A stretch of DNA of 64,000 bases. Source: Geobacteraceae bacterium (GTDB lineage Bacteria > Desulfobacterota > Desulfuromonadia > Geobacterales > DSM-12255). The notes under the pieces were generated by a model, which worked only from the letters and a program-made list of their open reading frames with translations, was not told where the DNA came from and did no database searches. Shown piece by piece: positions 1 through 7,656 of the stretch. How positions within the stretch are numbered: the first letter of the stretch is position 1; each line of letters begins with the position of its first letter. Made by a program: the position numbers and the translations under genes. The DNA is taken from positions 60,824 to 124,823 of the forward strand of contig JACABD010000001.1 of the NCBI GenBank assembly GCA_013377075.1, written 5' to 3'.

Positions 1-30
1 GTAACTGTTCTTGACGGTCAGATTCCACAT
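1..30 (-). CDS. Start of an unidentified gene, cut by the window edge
   Basis: On the minus strand an ATG at 30 follows a strong ribosome binding site (AAGGAGG, complement of 36-42) at good spacing and stays open to the window edge. Only ten residues are visible (MWNLTVKNSY), so no function can be given. It lies 47 bases downstream of the methyltransferase-like gene on the same strand and is probably co-transcribed with it. Confidence 0.55.
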   Translation of the reverse strand, partial: MWNLTVKNSY

Positions 31-77
31 AGCTTCCTCCTTGGTTGTTTTTGTGCTTATGTTGCTGTTTGACTGTT

Positions 78-893
78 TTAAATATCAGAATACTTTTCCG
101 GGAAACGCTCTCGCCGCAGGCGCGCAACCATGGCTATCATCTGCGGGTAATCGAACTCTTCCGGCATCAGCAGCGGCAGGGCGATGTTCTCGTTTACGGC
201 CTGATGTACGGCAATGTCCCATGCAAGGCTTGAATAGTCCGTTTCCACAGCCGTGGCATGAATGGTCAGCTCCTGCCCCCAGTAGTAGATCTGGTCTGCC
301 TGCACATTGGCCTGCATGCAACGCACCTCGTCAAGGGTCTGGGGCTCCTCCAGGCAGCGCCAGATGTCGGCGTAGAGGAAATTCACCGGCAGATCCGGCT
401 GCCATTCAAGGGCATCGGCACGGATTATCCTGATCTTGTTGTTGATATCTTCAGGCAGGCCGCCCCGCGCCCCGGAGAGCCCGAACAGTTCGATCACCTC
501 CGGGTCCCGCTCGATGATGGTCACCATGGTCACCTTTGGATTGAGGGCCATGTTGATTGCCACCCACCCCATGCCGAGCCCCATGACCACCGTATGCCCG
601 GATGCATAACGGCACCCCAGCTCCTGGCTCTCGATCTCATGGGGTGAAAGGGACATCCAGGTCTCCCACTCTGCTCCATTGCTGCCGCAGTCGCGCATCA
701 GCACCGGCATCCCCTGCACCCCCCAGAGGCCGCTGCAATAGCCGCGATCCAGGCAGAAGCCGGTTTTTGTCAGGCGCCATTTGCCGATGGTCCCTTCGTG
801 GTACGCGGGCATGTGGTGGTCGGAGCTGTAGAGGGGGACGCCAAGCATGCCAGTCAGTTGATTCTGGTCAAAGTCTGTTTTATGGCTGTTCAT
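78..893 (-). CDS. SAM-dependent methyltransferase-like protein (spermidine synthase-like fold)
   Basis: A protein of 271 residues with the layout of a class I SAM-binding Rossmann domain. A glycine-rich motif I (VVMGLGMGW, about residues 101-109) is followed by an acidic strand end (ERDPEV, about 125-130), a motif near RADALEW (about 154-160) and NFLYADIW (about 167-174). This spacing recalls spermidine synthase-like proteins, but I see no clear polyamine-site motif, so the substrate is unknown. The frame runs upstream to 1118, but that extension is lysine/asparagine-rich and unlike the rest. I therefore chose the ATG at 893 (MNSHK), although its ribosome binding site is weak. A further gene starts 47 bases downstream on the same strand. 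Confidence 0.7.
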   Translation of the reverse strand: MNSHKTDFDQNQLTGMLGVPLYSSDHHMPAYHEGTIGKWRLTKTGFCLDRGYCSGLWGVQGMPVLMRDCGSNGAEWETWMSLSPHEIESQELGCRYASGHTVVMGLGMGWVAINMALNPKVTMVTIIERDPEVIELFGLSGARGGLPEDINNKIRIIRADALEWQPDLPVNFLYADIWRCLEEPQTLDEVRCMQANVQADQIYYWGQELTIHATAVETDYSSLAWDIAVHQAVNENIALPLLMPEEFDYPQMIAMVARLRRERFPEKYSDI

Positions 894-1483
894 TAGGTGT
901 CTTTTCTTGTCAGGTAAGTTGCTGTAATTGCAAAGCTGATCCTTACCAAACTTTGGTTTGAAGTCAAGTCTTTTTAATTGGCACTTGTTACTATTACGGC
1001 TTTTGACAGCGTATTTATCAGCTTTCCCATCCTCGAAAAATGCCTTTGATTCTGATCCGCAGTTATCCGTTTTTTCCGCCTTTTCTGCGTTCCAGGTTTT
1101 TGACTTTTCTTTTACCACTCATCTTTAGCCGGATGATGAAGCTGTTTGCTGTTGTCAGTCCTGTCATAATCGCAAGCATCCTAACAGACGTTTACCCACA
1201 GATTACCCACAGATTGGCAGAATCTATTAAAAAACATTGCATGGTGCTAATTATTATTTTTAACAAAAACCTGTGAAGCCGCTTAAAAAGTGGGTGGACA
1301 GGTTGAGGCTGTTTTTGAGCTTATGGCGTTTAAATTATTTATATTAATGTTTTAAAAAAACACGCAGTTTTTGATGTTTTTTTGTGGGGGGATGTCAGGG
1401 GGATTTGAGGCATAAAATGGAGGAGATATTGGTCAGTATATTACGTCAGTGCTTAAATCGAATTAAAATTTGATGATAAAAAC
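894..1483. other. AT-rich intergenic region
   Basis: About 590 bases with no convincing gene between the divergent methyltransferase-like gene and the riboswitch promoter. It contains an 11-base tandem repeat (ACCCACAGATT at 1194-1204 and 1205-1215) that includes two copies of TTACCCACA, one base from a DnaA box, then strongly AT-rich sequence from about 1215 to 1480. The short reading frames here look non-coding. Confidence 0.5.
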
Positions 1484-1511
1484 TTGACACTTTTTTCCTG
1501 GATGATATATT
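1484..1511 (+). promoter_or_regulatory. Sigma70-type promoter for the riboswitch transcript
   Basis: A perfect -35 box TTGACA (1484-1489), a 16-base spacer and a TATATT -10 box (1506-1511) lie about 125 bases before the first riboswitch aptamer. No other promoter is needed to explain transcription of the RCC1/cytochrome unit. Confidence 0.7.
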
Positions 1512-1636
1512 GTGTCCATTGAAACATAGTTCTATATTTTGCTGGTGTTGTAACATCTTGAAATTGTCAGCAGTTTTAGTGAAGTTAAAGCAGCTATAAC
1601 ATTTTCCAGCAAGCTAAACAAACAGCATTACTATTA

Positions 1637-1713
1637 AAGACGATAATACTAAACCATTCGCGAGAATGGGGCGGAAAGCCCAAGGGTCTCCAGTAGACAG
1701 CCGGGTTGCCGAA
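1637..1713 (+). promoter_or_regulatory. GEMM-I riboswitch, copy 1 (predicted cyclic AMP-GMP type)
   Basis: The sequence matches the GEMM-I cyclic dinucleotide aptamer. It has the AAACC..GGGGCGGAAAGCC core with a P2 stem capped by a CGCGAG loop, a short P3 hairpin (GTCT..AGAC, 1686-1698) and the closing CAGCCGGGTTGCCGA strand. When aligned by eye to the Vibrio Vc2 aptamer, position 20, which contacts the ligand, is A (1648) rather than G. That is the hallmark of the Geobacter GEMM-Ib subclass that prefers 3',3'-cGAMP, whereas G20 aptamers prefer c-di-GMP. The 3' strand also forms the 5' arm of the following terminator, so ligand binding should block termination. Bases 1640-1690 recur unchanged at 1848-1898. 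Confidence 0.9.
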
Positions 1714-1744
1714 TCAAAACATTGATCGGCAACCCGGCTTTTTT
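1699..1744 (+). terminator. Riboswitch-controlled intrinsic terminator
   Basis: A perfect 14-bp stem (arm beginning AGCCGGGTTGCCGA at 1699, complementary arm ending at 1739) is followed by a run of six T. The 5' arm is shared with the closing strand of the first aptamer, giving mutually exclusive structures, so this is probably an ON switch. Confidence 0.9.
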
Positions 1745-1844
1745 GTTGGGAAAATCTGCCAGAGGGGGTGGTGACAACAATAATCAGGCAGAGGCAGCAG
1801 TAACTTTTATAGCAAGTCGCGCAGCAGAGATTGTCCTCTAGTGA

Positions 1845-1921
1845 TAAACGATAATACTAAACCATTCGCGAGAATGGGGCGGAAAGCCCAAGGGTCTCAA
1901 GCAGACAGCCGGGCCGCCGAA
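1845..1921 (+). promoter_or_regulatory. GEMM-I riboswitch, copy 2 (predicted cyclic AMP-GMP type)
   Basis: A second aptamer 208 bases after the first, identical over 51 bases (1848-1898) and again with A at position 20 (1856). P3 (GTCT..AGAC) and the closing strand are kept, but the closing strand changed to CCGGGCCGCCGA. No complementary terminator arm or T-run follows before the gene, so this copy is not an obvious transcription terminator switch. It sits 66 bases before the RCC1 start codon. It could act on translation, on RNA stability, or be a duplicate that lost its platform. Confidence 0.85.
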
Positions 1922-1987
1922 CTATCATCTGAACTGTCATCAAAGCTTCATCTTGACAATTATCAGTATCACGAAAGGAGAGCAAAA

Positions 1988-3181
1988 ATGGAGATCAAAC
2001 AGAGGGGAAAACCGCTTTTCAAAACAGCCCGCTTACTAACCTCACTAATGTTTCTGCTGGTGGTTATCCTCACCATGTCAGTTACATCCCACGCATTAAC
2101 CCCATGGTATGCCTCGGTCGGCGCCCATATCGTTCTACTCAATCCTGACGGCACGGTATGGTGCATTGGTAGCAACAACCATGGCCAGCTTGGCATCGGC
2201 AAAACAGACAGCGATATTCACGAACCGGTTATGGTGCCAGATCTCAGAAAAGTCATGGCAGTTGCTGCCGGAGCGACACACTCGGTTGCCCTGCTCCGGG
2301 ACGGTACTGTCTGGACCTGGGGCGGAAACGAAGCCGGCCAGCTCGGTATCGGCAACAGAATGGGGAGCAAGATAGGCAGCCCCCAACCTGTCCAGGTGGA
2401 CGGGCTGCGCGATGTCATTGCCATAGCCTCCGGACGCAACCATGTAGTTGCCCTGAAAAAAGATGGCACTGTCTGGTCATGGGGGAGCAACTTCTCCGGC
2501 CAACTCGGTCTGGATAGCGGCGGCACTGCTGATCAACCGGTACAGACAGCCCATCTTGACGGGGTTATTGCCATAACAGCCGGTGCATTCCACACGGCGG
2601 CATTGAAAAAAGACGGCACCGTCTGGTCCTGGGGATTCAACGGCAATGGCCAACTGGGGAACGGAACCTGCGAGAACTACAACATCCCGGTAAAAGTAGC
2701 CGGACTTGGTAGTGTGGTCGCTATAGCCGCGGGCAATCAGCATACGGTGGCGCTGCAGAATGACGGCACTGCCTGGGCCTGGGGGAGTAATCACGCCAGC
2801 CAGCTCGGTGGGGACAGCTCTTCGCTGATGAGTCTTACCCCTGTGCAGGTAAGCGGCCTGAGCGGCATAATCGATATTACCGCCAAGGTTAACCACACCT
2901 TTGCCCTGATGAAGGACGGAACTGTGGTGGCATGGGGAGATACCGGCTCAAGACAGTGGGGAAACGGCGTGTCAATGGGCGGCAGCCCCATCCCGGTTCG
3001 CCTCCACGGAGTCAGCAGCCCGGTTTCAATAGCTGCCATCGGCAATCCTGACACACTGGTGAAGGGGCGCAACAGTGCATCAATTGCAAATGCTCTACAG
3101 TCGGCTGGCAATCATAATGATCAGGCCGTAAACCGGGACAACATTGCCTTTGCCGATGCATCCCGATTTTTCAGGTATTAA
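1988..3181 (+). CDS. Exported RCC1-repeat beta-propeller protein
   Basis: A protein of 397 residues with an N-terminal signal peptide (basic start, hydrophobic stretch about 20-32, likely cleavage after SHA) and at least six RCC1-type repeats. Each repeat is marked by GTVW.WG.N..GQLG, at roughly 50-residue intervals. RCC1 propellers in bacteria are mostly protein-binding or surface modules without enzymatic activity, and the partner here is unknown. The frame is open from 1841 through riboswitch copy 2, but the AAAGGAG site at 1974-1980 and the signal peptide fix the start at 1988. It is followed after 41 bases by a triheme cytochrome, so a role at the cell envelope or in electron transfer to the outside is plausible. 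Expression is probably gated by the two riboswitches. Confidence 0.9.
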   Translation: MEIKQRGKPLFKTARLLTSLMFLLVVILTMSVTSHALTPWYASVGAHIVLLNPDGTVWCIGSNNHGQLGIGKTDSDIHEPVMVPDLRKVMAVAAGATHSVALLRDGTVWTWGGNEAGQLGIGNRMGSKIGSPQPVQVDGLRDVIAIASGRNHVVALKKDGTVWSWGSNFSGQLGLDSGGTADQPVQTAHLDGVIAITAGAFHTAALKKDGTVWSWGFNGNGQLGNGTCENYNIPVKVAGLGSVVAIAAGNQHTVALQNDGTAWAWGSNHASQLGGDSSSLMSLTPVQVSGLSGIIDITAKVNHTFALMKDGTVVAWGDTGSRQWGNGVSMGGSPIPVRLHGVSSPVSIAAIGNPDTLVKGRNSASIANALQSAGNHNDQAVNRDNIAFADASRFFRY

Positions 3182-3222
3182 CGCTGCAGAGGGGCAGGAT
3201 CAATTTTACGGGGCAGGATATT

Positions 3223-3525
3223 ATGACACTCAAAAAAATGACCGCTGACATGAAAACAGTTTCCGCATTTCTTTTTTGCACATTTATCACAATTAATGCA
3301 TTCGCTGCTGATAATTTTGAGCTGCCGGCATCAAAGGGGAATATAAATTTCCCCCACAAAAAGCATCAGGAGATGCTGAAAGATTGTATCAAGTGCCACG
3401 AGCATGGGCCTGGCAAAATTGCCGGACTTGACCAGAAGTGGGCACACAAGGTTTGCAGAGGGTGCCATGCGGAGATGAATAAAGGGCCGCAAAAATGTTC
3501 CGAATGCCATCAGGGGGTAAACTAA
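3223..3525 (+). CDS. Periplasmic triheme cytochrome c7, PpcA family
   Basis: A 100-residue precursor with a signal peptide ending at AFA and a mature part of about 72 residues, the size of Geobacter PpcA-type cytochromes. It carries three CXXCH heme sites (CIKCH, CRGCH, CSECH) and histidines for the distal ligands (FPHKKH and WAHK). Members of this family shuttle electrons across the periplasm from the inner membrane to outer membrane conduits. Starts at 3223, 3238 and 3250 are all possible; the first has a GGGGCAGG ribosome binding site. It lies 41 bases after the RCC1 gene, probably on the same riboswitch-controlled transcript, and is followed by a strong hairpin. Which Ppc paralogue it is cannot be told from sequence alone. 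Confidence 0.93.
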   Translation: MTLKKMTADMKTVSAFLFCTFITINAFAADNFELPASKGNINFPHKKHQEMLKDCIKCHEHGPGKIAGLDQKWAHKVCRGCHAEMNKGPQKCSECHQGVN

Positions 3526-3539
3526 TATTCACCGTGCAT

Positions 3540-3583
3540 CCCCTTTCCCGGAATCTGCGTGTATTTGAGTTCTGGGAAAGGGG
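3540..3583. terminator. Bidirectional hairpin terminator between convergent genes
   Basis: A 14-bp near-perfect stem (CCCCTTTCCCGGAA with its complement at 3570-3583) lies between the converging cytochrome and radical SAM genes. A second inverted repeat, ACCGTGCAT (3531-3539) and ATGCACGGT (3596-3604), encloses it. Confidence 0.65.
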
Positions 3584-3616
3584 GTGTTGTCATTTATGCA
3601 CGGTTCATTTAATGAG

Positions 3617-5071
3617 TTACGTTTTTCTGGAAACAAACTTCTCCGCCTCATGCAGATAGATGTTTTCTTCGTTTGAGTAGTCGTAGGGTCTTACCTCAAT
3701 CCGGTAGTTAATATCCTGATAGATTTTGCGGAGTTCCTCTTTTGTCAGATGTTTTGTGAATATGACAAAGCCGGGCTGTTCGATGTCCTCTTCGATGGAC
3801 TGCTCCTCTGAGAGCCATTCTAAGTGTTTTATTTCGTCCTTGATCAGCCCGCTTGCCAGGCACTCCCGGTAGAAGTCGGTGCCGGGGAGGGCGGAGAGGT
3901 ATTTTACCCTGGTGACCTCCTTGAATTCGCCGCAGAACTCCATCAGCTCCTTCATACTCGCCACGCTGTCGTTGGGCGCGCCGATGATGAAGAGACCGCC
4001 GATCTTGACGCCGACTTTGCGGTGCAGTTCGATGGTTTCAATCATGGCGCTTGTGGTGATCCCCTTGCGATAGCCGTCAAGCACTGCCTTTGAGACCGAT
4101 TCCATGCCGTAGAGAACTATGTCCAGCCCCTTTTCCTTCATGAGTTGCAGGGTCTCTTCATCGAGCCCGGTGACGCGGCTAAAGGCTGTCCAGCGGAACT
4201 GGTGATTCTCAAATGCGCTGTTCATCAGCGCCTGAACATAGCCACGGTCGGTGACAAAGGTGAGGTCGTTCCACCAGGCCATTTTGAAGCCTGTGGTGCT
4301 GTAGTAGTCGATCTCCCGCTTTACCCGGGCTACTGACTTTGTGCTCAGCTTCGGGAAGGCGCGGTAGCAGAAGGTGCAGTTGCAGGGGCAGCCCCGGGAG
4401 TAGGAGAGGTAGATTTCAGGAATCCGGCCATCCTTGAAGCGTTCCCAGGCTGAGAGATCCTGAAAGGGGATGATATCGAGATTGCTGATCTGCTCCCTCG
4501 GGCTGTTGGTGCGGATTCTACCAGTCCGGTCACGCCAGATGAGGCCGTTTATATCGGCTATGGGCAGGGCAAACTGGTTTCTGGTGAGGGCATCAAGCAG
4601 CTCTGTCAGGGTCAGTTCACCTTCTCCGGCAATGACAAAATCAGCATCGGTGGACTCAAGCATAAGTTCCGGCACAGCGGTGGCCAGCGGGCCGCCGAGA
4701 ACTATTTGGCAATAGGGGTTCTCTTCCCGGATAAGTTCGATGATGCTGCGGACATAATTGAAACTGTCCCCCCAGACACTGATGCCGATGATGTCATACC
4801 CGGAAGTGAGGCCGGTGATGCACTCTGGTTCGAAGTCGCTGCGCTGGTCGAGCAGGGTGAAGGGGTAACCAAGGCCCTTAACCAGCGAAGCCAGAATTGA
4901 CGGCCCTTCAAAGGGGGCTGTATGCACCCACTCCCAGCCACGGGGAACGACAAAAACCGATGGCGGCACGATGAGGGCAAATCTTGTCGGTAGCGAGGCC
5001 ACGGCCTCATGGGGGAGGGGGAGTGCCGCGACTCTTCTTATGGTCTCTTCACGGTTGGCTGAAGGATTCAT
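3617..5071 (-). CDS. B12-binding-type radical SAM protein
   Basis: A protein of 484 residues. The N-terminal part (about 30-190) looks like the cobalamin-binding domain of B12-dependent radical SAM enzymes, with FALIVPPS, LLDQ, GYDIIGISVWGDS and the strand GGPLATA. It is followed by a radical SAM domain with the cluster motif CPCNCTFCYR (a CxxxCxxC pattern, about residues 230-240). Such enzymes often methylate unreactive carbon or phosphorus centres, or build lipids and cofactors; the substrate here is unknown. The ATG follows the TAG of the upstream methyltransferase directly, so the two are translationally coupled. The pair probably acts in one pathway. Confidence 0.85.
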   Translation of the reverse strand: MNPSANREETIRRVAALPLPHEAVASLPTRFALIVPPSVFVVPRGWEWVHTAPFEGPSILASLVKGLGYPFTLLDQRSDFEPECITGLTSGYDIIGISVWGDSFNYVRSIIELIREENPYCQIVLGGPLATAVPELMLESTDADFVIAGEGELTLTELLDALTRNQFALPIADINGLIWRDRTGRIRTNSPREQISNLDIIPFQDLSAWERFKDGRIPEIYLSYSRGCPCNCTFCYRAFPKLSTKSVARVKREIDYYSTTGFKMAWWNDLTFVTDRGYVQALMNSAFENHQFRWTAFSRVTGLDEETLQLMKEKGLDIVLYGMESVSKAVLDGYRKGITTSAMIETIELHRKVGVKIGGLFIIGAPNDSVASMKELMEFCGEFKEVTRVKYLSALPGTDFYRECLASGLIKDEIKHLEWLSEEQSIEEDIEQPGFVIFTKHLTKEELRKIYQDINYRIEVRPYDYSNEENIYLHEAEKFVSRKT

Positions 5072-5812
5072 CTAGGCTGCTTTCTCAGCGGTAAAGAGTA
5101 CCCAGTTCCAGTCTTCCATTACTTCGCCATTTTCAACCGCCACTTTATGGATGCTTCTGTACGGCTCAGGAGCTTCAGCTACCATCCGGCAGACCTCGGC
5201 CTGCTTTTCTGCTGTCAGCTCAGGTGCAGAGGCCATCCAGCGGGTGATGTTCTCCCTGACAGCGAGGCTGGCGCTGTTTGCAACTTTGAAGAAGCTCTTC
5301 TCCAGTTCGTTTTTGAGGCTCTTTTCAGTAAAGAATTCACGCATCTGTGCCTGCTTGAAACGGTGAATCTTTTCAAGCCAGGGTGAGTCCTCATCGGAAA
5401 ATGGTACTGTCTGGCTGAGGATGAATATGCCATCCTCTTTCAGGACACGGGCGGCTTCGGCAAGTACCTTCTGGCCGTCATCAAGAAGGAAATATGCTTG
5501 CCTGAGAAGGACCACATCGAAGGTGTTGTCGAGGTATGGTATGTTCTCTGCCGGGGTGCAGATACAGGGGAAATGCTGGTTCGCTTCTTCTGCCATCCCT
5601 TTGGTCAGATCGACTCCGCAGACGTTCCATCCGGCAGCTTTCAGGTTGCGTCCGACCATGCCGGTGCCGCAGCAGATCTCAAGGAGCGAGCCAAAAGGTT
5701 TTATCGAGGCTGCGTCTATATGTGCCTGGATGAGAGCCTTGTCGCCGATCCAGTTTGCCGATGCAGAGTATGTTTTTGCCCGGGTGTTAAACTGATTGAT
5801 TACGCTGTTCAT
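5072..5812 (-). CDS. Class I SAM-dependent methyltransferase
   Basis: A protein of 246 residues with a standard class I methyltransferase core: motif I LLEICCGTGMVGR (about 42-54), an acidic end GVDLTKGM, PAENIPYLDNTFDVVLLRQ (motif II/III region) and ARVLKEDGIFILSQ. The substrate is unknown. The ATG at 5812 has an AGGAG site. The stop codon abuts the start of the radical SAM gene, which suggests that both proteins are made in similar amounts for one pathway, perhaps modification of a lipid or cofactor. Confidence 0.85.
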   Translation of the reverse strand: MNSVINQFNTRAKTYSASANWIGDKALIQAHIDAASIKPFGSLLEICCGTGMVGRNLKAAGWNVCGVDLTKGMAEEANQHFPCICTPAENIPYLDNTFDVVLLRQAYFLLDDGQKVLAEAARVLKEDGIFILSQTVPFSDEDSPWLEKIHRFKQAQMREFFTEKSLKNELEKSFFKVANSASLAVRENITRWMASAPELTAEKQAEVCRMVAEAPEPYRSIHKVAVENGEVMEDWNWVLFTAEKAA

Positions 5813-5847
5813 TGGATCTCCTGATTTTTGTGCCGTTGTGCCATGAA

Positions 5848-6033
5848 TACGGCAGTTGGTGGTTGCCTTCGTTCGTGTGACGGCTCGATTTCTGTAACTC
5901 TAGGTTCATTGCGCTACAGCAGATCAACTCGCCCTTGCGGGCTCAGACAAAGATCTGCTTTACGCTCCATTTCACCAAGATCTACGACGAAATAGAGCCG
6001 AAGCACTCACTACGACAGCCACCAACTGCCATA
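5848..6033. repeat. 186-bp imperfect foldback (long inverted repeat) element
   Basis: The two halves are complementary over nearly their whole length. TACGGCAGTTGGTGG (from 5848) faces CCACCAACTGCCATA (ending 6033), ACGGCTCGATTTC faces GAAATAGAGCCG, and CAGATC faces GATCTG around a central hairpin CGCCC-TTGC-GGG. It contains no gene and lies between divergent genes. The form resembles a miniature mobile element or a palindromic repeat family. I see no second copy in this window and no clear target-site duplication. Confidence 0.8.
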
Positions 6034-6209
6034 GTGACTGGAGGATGACGTGACAATCCTGAAAATAATAGACCGCAAGCCGGATTTTAGAAAGCAGAAA
6101 TTTCCGCTTTTCCTCTTTGTAAAGGAATTCCGTTGTTTTAATTATTCAGCTTATGCTATGTTTTTGAAGTTAAATATCTGTTGTGAATACCACGATCAGC
6201 GAGTGATAA

Positions 6210-7118
6210 ATGACCCTCTCAAGCAGACGAATTCTCCCGTTATTGTTAATAGCGTTCTCCTTTTTCATCCTCTCTTCATGCAAGGATCAGAGCCGCAAGG
6301 TTGTGAAAATTGGCTACATGAACTGCAACAATGAGCAGGAGACAAAACATCGATTCGTGCCCCTTACCCGTTATCTTTCCGACAAGGTCGGCGTCGAGTT
6401 TGTCATGGTGCCGGTTGATACCCACGATTTTGAAAAGCGTTTCAATCAGGGGGAGTTTGCCTTCACCCATACCAATTCGCTGATCTACATCGTCCTCAAG
6501 GAACGCAAAAACCTGACCCTTGTCGCCTCGGAAAAGCGTGGCAACTTCGGCTCCCGCTCCGGCGGGGCGATCATTGCCAGAAAAGGGAGCGGCATCGAAA
6601 AACTTGAGCAGATCAAAGGTAAAAAGTTTGCCTTCGGACCAATGCTTGCTCCTACCGGGTATCTGGCTGAATACGACCTGATGCTCCGCTCCGGAATCGA
6701 CCCGGAAAAAGATTTTGCCTCATACACGATTCCGTCCGGTTCATTCAAGCATGAAAAGCTGATCTACGGCGTCATGTTTGGCGAGTACGATGTCTCTGCG
6801 GCAACCCTCATGGATCTTGAGGTCATGACCAAAGAGGGGAAGATCACGGCTGACGATTTCACCATCCTTGCCCAGACTCCGCTTATCCCTTACTGCACCT
6901 TTGGCGCCGCTGCCAATGCCGATCCGGCCCTTGTGGAAAAGGTCAGAAAAGCACTTCTGGAGCTGAAACCGACCGATACTGCCGATGTTGACGGCGAAAA
7001 GGTGAAGGTGATGAAGGCTGCCTGGATCGACGGCTACGAAGCTCTTGTAGACAAGGATTACGATCCGGTTCGCGAGATGGCCAAGCGTGTCAATATGCCT
7101 CCGTACCAAAAGTTCTGA
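6210..7118 (+). CDS. PhnD-like periplasmic substrate-binding lipoprotein
   Basis: A protein of 302 residues with a lipoprotein signal (hydrophobic start and lipobox LSSC, about residues 21-24), followed by a phosphate/phosphonate-type binding protein fold. Family marks include VKIGYMNC, a PLTRYLSDKVG segment, FTHTNSLIY and the stretch with KGKKFAFGP..APTGY. Proteins of this type bind oxyanions or organic phosphonates for ABC transporters, but no ABC ATPase or permease gene lies nearby. Instead it starts an operon with a membrane-anchored helical protein, a YedE-type transporter and an outer membrane protein. I infer capture of a small anion, possibly a sulfur or selenium species, for the YedE protein; this is untested. 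Confidence 0.85.
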   Translation: MTLSSRRILPLLLIAFSFFILSSCKDQSRKVVKIGYMNCNNEQETKHRFVPLTRYLSDKVGVEFVMVPVDTHDFEKRFNQGEFAFTHTNSLIYIVLKERKNLTLVASEKRGNFGSRSGGAIIARKGSGIEKLEQIKGKKFAFGPMLAPTGYLAEYDLMLRSGIDPEKDFASYTIPSGSFKHEKLIYGVMFGEYDVSAATLMDLEVMTKEGKITADDFTILAQTPLIPYCTFGAAANADPALVEKVRKALLELKPTDTADVDGEKVKVMKAAWIDGYEALVDKDYDPVREMAKRVNMPPYQKF

Positions 7119-7122
7119 CATT

Positions 7123-7656
7123 ATGAAGTTTGACCGTTTCGACAGGCTGATTATCGTCTTTCTCCTATTGACCATTGTTGGCCTGTCGCTCCTTCTGTCA
7201 CGCACAATTCCTGAAAGAACCACAAAAATCGAGACGAGAAACATGGAGCGTGAGCTTGCTGCACAGGCCCGTCAGGCGCTGCTTGACAAGCTCTATTCGC
7301 CTGTCGCCGCTTCGATGCAGGCAGGCCAGATGCAGGAGGCGCTGCTCAAGCTCGAAGAGATCAATGTCCGCTATCCCGGAGAAGCCCATGGTTTCATCCT
7401 CAAGGGGGAAATCTTCGACCGGCTCGGCGTACCTGACAAAGCCGCAGCCAGCCTTGTTCAAGGGGTCAAGCTCAACGGGGATTATATTGACAAGCGAAGT
7501 AGCGTTTCGAGGCGCGACCTTATCACAAGGCTTGTAGATAGCACTCTTCCCGGTGCAGTCTCCGCCTATCGCAATTCTCCCGTCAATGCCGTTCTGAAAG
7601 AGAATCTGGCCAACCTGAACTACCTGAAAAGCCGTCTTGCCGGAGGGTGCGAATAG
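7123..7656 (+). CDS. Membrane-anchored protein with TPR-like helices
   Basis: A protein of 177 residues with one N-terminal membrane segment (about 9-25, LIIVFLLLTIVGLSLLL) and an outward domain. That domain includes a TPR-like helical stretch (about 60-110, with MQAGQMQEALLKLEEINVRY and ILKGEIFDRLG). I do not recognise a named family. The start at ATG 7123 is four bases after the stop of the binding protein, and its last codon abuts the YedE-type gene. It probably serves as a periplasmic scaffold in the same system. Confidence 0.7.
   Translation: MKFDRFDRLIIVFLLLTIVGLSLLLSRTIPERTTKIETRNMERELAAQARQALLDKLYSPVAASMQAGQMQEALLKLEEINVRYPGEAHGFILKGEIFDRLGVPDKAAASLVQGVKLNGDYIDKRSSVSRRDLITRLVDSTLPGAVSAYRNSPVNAVLKENLANLNYLKSRLAGGCE

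Noticed and set aside
894..1118. N-terminal extension of 75 residues to the methyltransferase-like gene.
   Set aside because: The composition (Lys, Asn, Ser rich) differs from the conserved part, and the ATG at 893 gives a normal family start.
1192..1480. Replication origin.
   Set aside because: Only two imperfect DnaA boxes, no dnaA/dnaN/gidA-type neighbours and no cluster of 9-mers.
1841..1987. GTG start at 1841 for the RCC1 protein.
   Set aside because: It would encode riboswitch copy 2 and place 49 residues before the signal peptide. The AAAGGAG site and the signal peptide support 1988.
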